Assembly: GCA_963457665.1 (NCBI GenBank)
Contig: OY735231.1
Span: 41,220,524-41,284,523, forward strand
Length of the DNA stretch: 64,000 nucleotides
Reading direction: 5' to 3'
DNA from: Thysanoteuthis rhombus
Lineage: Eukaryota > Mollusca > Cephalopoda > Oegopsida > Thysanoteuthidae
Part shown: positions 59,381-64,000 of the stretch, piece by piece
How positions within the stretch are numbered: the stretch's first letter is position 1
How the letters are laid out: each line of letters starts with the position of its first letter
Made by a program: the position numbers and the translations under genes
Notes under the pieces: model-generated
Database searches by the model: none
What the model was told of the DNA's origin: nothing
What the model saw: only the letters and a program-made list of their open reading frames with translations

Positions 59381-60685
59381 CATATAAGGTCACCCCCCTC
59401 ATTTTGGTGAGGATTGCTCTTGTTGTTTTCATTACGATGAGAAAAGATAGATAACTGTGTACTTTGTATTTGAAAAGGATAATTTGCTTCATCCGTCAGA
59501 GGAAATATTTGCATAACTTGATCGGCAGGCTGGACTCGTAAGTTTTGGTTGTCTGTCAGTCTAGGAGTGGACAATCACTGATAGAAAAAAAGTGTTCGTA
59601 TCCTCACCCTGGATGATGGCTCAACTGTATTATGGATGGACAGAAAATGAGGCTCATGATGCAGTTGGCTGTCAACCCTGGCTCCATTTCGACACCTCTA
59701 CTAGCTAAACTGATGCTTTCATTTGGATTATGATCGGCAAGCCTAAGGCAGGAATTCTGTTGACTGAGCATCCCAGGATGTCCATACAACTTATTCTGAT
59801 TTACGCCCCTGAGAGATCACATCATTAGTCTAATCCTTGGTGCACGCTTCATTGTCTTCCGAGACGGAGAGTGACCAACTTGTGTCTAGTTAATTAATTT
59901 GTTGCACGTTTGAAAGTCGATCGAAAGATCAGATTTTCAGATGATATAGATCTTGGTAAACGTGCCTTTTACAGCATCATATGATAGAACCAAGAACAGC
60001 TGAATCAGTGTATGTATAAACAATTCTATGTGCTGGTTTGTTTGTTTGTTTGTTTGTTTGTTTGTCACGCCATATAAGCCACTTAAATGTAAGCATAGCC
60101 TATGAAGGTTTAATATGCATACTCAATGGACTTGAGAGAATGTTTTAAAATAATTTTTTTTTTGATTTTTGAAAGAAATATCATGATGATGATTATAAAT
60201 AGAGTATTGAATTCTAGGTGTAAATATTATAATAACATTTTGCAAATTTGAAAGCTTTATTTTTTGTTCTACTTCGTGAATATTTAATCCAGCGAACACG
60301 AGCACTTCGTCTGGTATAATTAAAAACTACGTTATTAATGATGTATAATCTATACAATTTTTCTTATTGTTGTAACCTGGTGAGACAGTGTTTATGTGAA
60401 TCCAGTCAAAAAATCAGAACGACTTTTCTTGTAAATTCCAATTTCTTTAAGTACACTGTACAACCTTTTTAGAAACTGCTTTTCTTCTTTACGGTATTAG
60501 TGTCATTTTCTAAATGATTATTTCTAAAGAGTATTGTAACTAGCTTAGCTTATTGATTTTTCTGGAACAGGTTTCATGTTTAATACTTATCTCTAGTGTC
60601 CAGTAGTCATTTTAGATTTTCACATGACTTCCAAATGTTTTTGACGAATTCACTTTTTCTAAACATACTATTCCATTAAATAGAT
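59381..60685. other. Non-coding stretch with (TTTG)n
   Basis: A (TTTG)n tract lies at 60037-60063. The rest includes moderately GC-rich sequence (59600-59830) with no recognised domain. Confidence 0.4.
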
Positions 60686-60689
60686 TATT

Positions 60690-61165
60690 GCATATCCATT
60701 CTCTCATATCCAGCTTGGCTCTTTTTCTCATTTCTAGTTAGTTTCCCCTGTCTCCTGTTCTTCGTGTAATTTCTTTTTTTTTCATGCGTTTTCTTCAACC
60801 TTTTCAGCTTCTTCCCAAAAGCAAATACCTGTATCCAGTGTTCTAGTTATGTCGTCCAATATGAACATACTTACATTCATCCAGATGGAATTCCAAAAGC
60901 TACGTTTTATTCCAATGCTTTGATTTATTTAGATATCTGTGTGGTGTGTCCATATTCTCCTTGGTTTTGATCAAGTTCAATATCTTAATGTCACCTGTAG
61001 AAAATTCGACGATATCCGTTATGTCATTAATAAATAGAACAAATAAGAGGGGCCCAATTATTTCTTGCAGAGACCCTGATGTTTCTTTGCGGTACTTTGA
61101 TATTGTCAAGTATTCTCTTCTTTTCCGAGCAGGACAATGATAATCTGAAATGTAAGTATTTTCTT
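60690..61165 (-). mobile_element. CR1/Jockey-type LINE reverse-transcriptase fragment
   Basis: Minus strand, from high to low: Y-R-K-E-T-S-G-S-L-Q-E-I-I-G-P-L-L-F-V-L-F-I-N-D-I, the degraded G-V-P-Q-G-S-x-L-G-P-L-L-F-x-x-F-I-N-D-I motif B. Next is F-S-T-G-D-I-K-I-L in the F-A-D-D-x-K position, with one aspartate lost, then L-N-K-S-K-H-W-N-K-T. In another frame F-H-L-D-E-C-K-Y-V-H-I-G follows. A second LINE lineage, distinct from the RTE and R4-like copies. One 94-codon frame is still open. Confidence 0.7.
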
Positions 61166-62262
61166 TTAACCCATTTTCAATCATGGCAAGAGAAGCAATT
61201 ACACATGAATATCACTATCCACATCACAAAACCAAAGTTCGAAAACAATAATAGCCATTTTCTATATTTTTGGCGCATAAACAATAAGAAAATAACACTA
61301 CCCAGGAACAAAAATCGCATTTAATGCGTTTTCTCGTACACGATTGTCTTTAACAATGAAATCCTATGACGGTCCAGAGGGGATCATCATGCAGCATCTA
61401 CATGTCAACCATAAGTCCTAGAAACAGGTTGCATTAGAGAAGGTCAGTTCACTGATTGTGGTCATGGATCATGTGCTTTTGCAATGTCTGCCCAATGACC
61501 AAATATATCGTTGTAGACCCTCTTTGGGGATGTCCGAATCTTTAGTTACGAACCTATACCTGAGATCAGACTGGGAGAAAAGCACCATTGCGGGAAAAGG
61601 AGAGATTTTAGGACCCAAGAGAGGTGCTTGGCTCATTGAAGCATATAGGGGGATTTATTACTGTATATTTTTATACAGATAGAAATGCAGTAGGTGAATT
61701 ACTATTCATTAGGGTTTTTGAGGGTTTTAGATTTGGAATCCAACACCACACCATCTCCCTCTGCTATGCCCCCTCACCTCTTTACATTGGCCTTGGTTCA
61801 GACCAACTCGTTCCCAGGACTTATCATTGATCTGTAGATGCTGTGAAACATCCAGATGAGACAATTTTATGTATTGCTTCTGCAGTAATCCTTGCCAATC
61901 GGACATTAAAAGTGCTTTATGTAAAAAAAAAATCTATGATAAGATCTGGGGCCGGTGAAACCGTCTGACAAGATGAAAAGAGCCATACAATACGATGAGA
62001 AAAAAATGTAATAGAAAATGATACACATTTTTGATAAAAACGTCAAGAGCCAAAAAAAATATTTAGTTGCAATGAATAAGTGAGGAATAGCTCGGCATAT
62101 GTTTCTTTCATTCGGTGATTTATTGCGTATCAGCTGCTCTGAGGGGATGACTTGCAGTTCATTATATCTTTTTTTTAATATCAGAAGTAATGATTTTGGA
62201 GCATTCAAAGATACAAAAGAGTCGATATATGACGAGATTCAATAAAATTTCTACCAATCATC
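61166..62262. other. Unrecognised stretch
   Basis: From 61370 to 61900 the sequence is less AT-rich and has two overlapping frames of about 70 codons (61458-61682, 61624-61830) without a recognised domain. No repeat relatives in the window. Confidence 0.3.
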
Positions 62263-62490
62263 GTGACCAACCGGTGGAGCGTTCGTCTGGTTCGGTAGGT
62301 CGTGGGTCAATCCACCGACTTTAAAATGCTTCTCTGTGAAACACCGTGATCGAGTAATTTCTTCCCAAGGCAAAGGAGTCAAGGCGAAATCACGTTGGAT
62401 ACACCAGGTGTCGTAAGGTCAATGGAGTTAAGCAACATCTAGCCTCGTCGGTACTTAAATTGGTGACCATTGGAGAATACCATGTAAATA
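62263..62490 (+). mobile_element. Candidate composite tRNA-like plus 5S-like SINE
   Basis: At 62268-62322 GACCAACCGGTGGAGCGTTC (A-box-like) and CGTGGGTCAATCCACCG (B-box-like) form a tRNA-like head. From 62382 the sequence follows 5S rRNA: CACGTTGGATACACCAGGTG, GGAGTTAAGCAACATCTAGC, GGTACTTAAATTGGTGACCA and GGAGAATACCATGT. Both parts are in the same orientation about 60 bp apart. It may be one composite SINE or two neighbouring pseudogenes. Confidence 0.55.
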
Positions 62491-63530
62491 AAAAGAAGCT
62501 TTGACTGGCCTGGTGGGTACTTAACTATGGAATATTGATGAAGGTTTAAGCGAAGAACAACGATACATATATAGTGTGTTCTCTTGACTGCGATAGTTGG
62601 ATTTTTCTTACATAGGCAGTTCTTCAAGCCCTGGTACGTGGCATGGTTTCAAAAGTATATCTTTCTTAAAGCACTTCCCACTTGAAAGATTTGTGCAAAA
62701 CAATCTTCTTACCCCTATTTTTACTATTTAAATTTGTGTTGGACTAAAGTAAACAATATACGTTAATCCATCTACATCTATAATAATTAGCAATGTGCAT
62801 TTTCCATCCGTCACACTTACGTCATCAGTGACGTCTGGTGACGTAACGTAGCAGAAATATAATTTAATTTTACGTTAAACTCAAAGTCGTATCTTTACTG
62901 AATTTTACCCTTGGATATGCTGAATATTCAAAAAATACTGAACATGAATGAGAAAATGCTACTAAACATAATCTTTATGACGTTTTATAAATACAACACA
63001 ATTGAAAATTACTAAATGATGGCTGTCATCTTTTTACAGTGAAGGGTAAATTAGTTTGCCTTATGATCATCAACGTGTCCGTCCGTTCTGAAAATAGGGA
63101 CCTAATACTGGAACGGACAGGAATAGAAGAACGATTCTTAGATTCCAGTTGCATTTCAAAGACCGTGACATGGTAGAAAAGCAGGTAGCAAAGAGTAGAT
63201 AGTAAGCCCCCAAAAGTTGCTAAAGCAGAACGGCTGAACTTGGCCACCTAGAAAAAAAGAAAGGTCAGAAAATAAAATGAAGTAGAATTAAACCTACTTT
63301 CGAATGCCTGTGAGAGGATCATTTGGTTCGATGCCTCATCAGGCGAATCCTATGATCTTTTTCAGGTTTTACATTACTTAAGATTTCCAACCCGGCTACA
63401 CCGTAAGCAAAGTCAGGGAAATTTGATTAGTAGACCTAAATCGAAATATGATTGCCGAATAACTGAGGGAAAATTGAAAGAGCGTACCTTGAGCATTGAT
63501 AGAGTTAAAATTTTAATCATAAATTAGTCT
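62491..63530. other. Non-coding stretch, nothing recognised
   Basis: AT-rich, with GTGACGT words near 62815-62845 (ACGTCATCAGTGACGTCTGG and TGACGTAACGTA). No gene signal. Confidence 0.4.
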
Positions 63531-63534
63531 TCAA

Positions 63535-63885
63535 ACTGATACGGCTTGAGAAGATCGTGTATAACATTACATGGGGAAATCACCAGACAGCACATCATGT
63601 TATAGAAGAAACACAGATTAGAGATATCATCGCAAACCATGAGAAAACACAAATGGCAATAGGCTGGACATGTTATAAGAATGTCAGACAACATCTGAAT
63701 ATTACATCTCGCAATGTGGGTCCCCAGAGATCATATACGAAATTATGACCGTCAAAATATAAGATGGCACGACGATTTAGGCAAGCTCAGAGGGAATTAC
63801 ATTGTGGCGCCCGTGGTCGAGTGGTTTGACGAATTCTAGAGAAGTCTATGCCTAAAGATTGGAGATGATGATTATGATGATGTCT
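63535..63885 (+). mobile_element. RTE-type LINE, 3' fragment
   Basis: I-V-Y-N-I-T-W-G-N-H-Q-T-A-H-H-V, R-D-I-I-A-N-H-E-K-T-Q-M-A-I-G-W-T-C-Y-K-N-V-R-Q (compare W-R-D-x-K-T and W-A-G-H-V-A-R-M-x-D-N), then a degraded CCTAAAGATTGGAGATGATG end with a GAT-rich tail. Confidence 0.65.
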
Positions 63886-64000
63886 TTACTTATAGAGATC
63901 TTATCGCTTTACTCACGAACGTACATAGATAAGTACATTAACTTAAGCAACCACACGCGTACACGTACAAAATCCAAGTAATCGCCTTCTACAGACATCA

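Noticed and set aside
63805-63835. tRNA-like word CGCCCGTGGTCGAGTGGTTT
   Set aside because: Resembles an A box but lies inside an RTE fragment and no B box follows.

Overview
The window reads as repeat-rich, AT-rich, intergenic or intronic DNA of an animal, most plausibly a mollusc and perhaps a cephalopod such as an octopus. That guess rests on long (TA)n, (CT)n and (CA)n tracts, RTE-type LINE 3' ends with GAT-repeat tails, a TAA-inserted R4/Dong-like LINE, a Penelope-like element with an upstream GIY-YIG domain, and tRNA-derived SINEs. No marker gene fixes the species. I find no convincing host protein gene, no intact tRNA or rRNA gene, no CRISPR array and no bacterial-type operon.

Layout. 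Bases 1-10,000 hold a possible hAT-type element at the left edge, an RTE LINE end split by a SINE with a (TA)n tail, two copies of a dispersed repeat called family A here, and a decayed Penelope-like retroelement (about 6.4-8.95 kb). Bases 10,000-28,600 hold many family A copies in both orientations, a satellite of roughly 390 bp in three to four units (15.75-17.4 kb), a hAT dimerisation-domain relic, a Tc1-like transposase relic, a hAT-type MITE and long microsatellites.

Bases 28,780-44,475 are a local array of diverged segmental duplications. Four successive copies of one non-coding sequence are interrupted by RTE LINE fragments and a SINE. One LINE sits in one copy, and a later copy keeps something close to the uninterrupted site.

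Bases 44,500-64,000 hold 5S-rRNA-like relics, SINEs, a 237-bp MITE with perfect 12-bp terminal inverted repeats, and the best-preserved element: a minus-strand R4/Dong-like LINE (52,540-55,297) lying between two (TAA)n tracts. Its reverse transcriptase is open, but its zinc-knuckle/endonuclease region carries one frameshift and one stop. Beside it is a mariner copy with both ends. The rest is RTE, CR1/Jockey-type and family A fragments.

The genes here are mobile-element genes and do not form a pathway. The likely relations are parasitic: LINE reverse transcriptases could have moved the SINEs, and the RLE-type LINE seems to use TAA repeats as targets. No wholly new cellular system is visible. 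The most unusual items are the TAA-inserted LINE with its duplicated 3' end, the permuted Penelope-like element, family A, the duplication array with a conversion-like patch, and the 5S-derived relics. All identifications come from reading motifs by eye; no database search was run.
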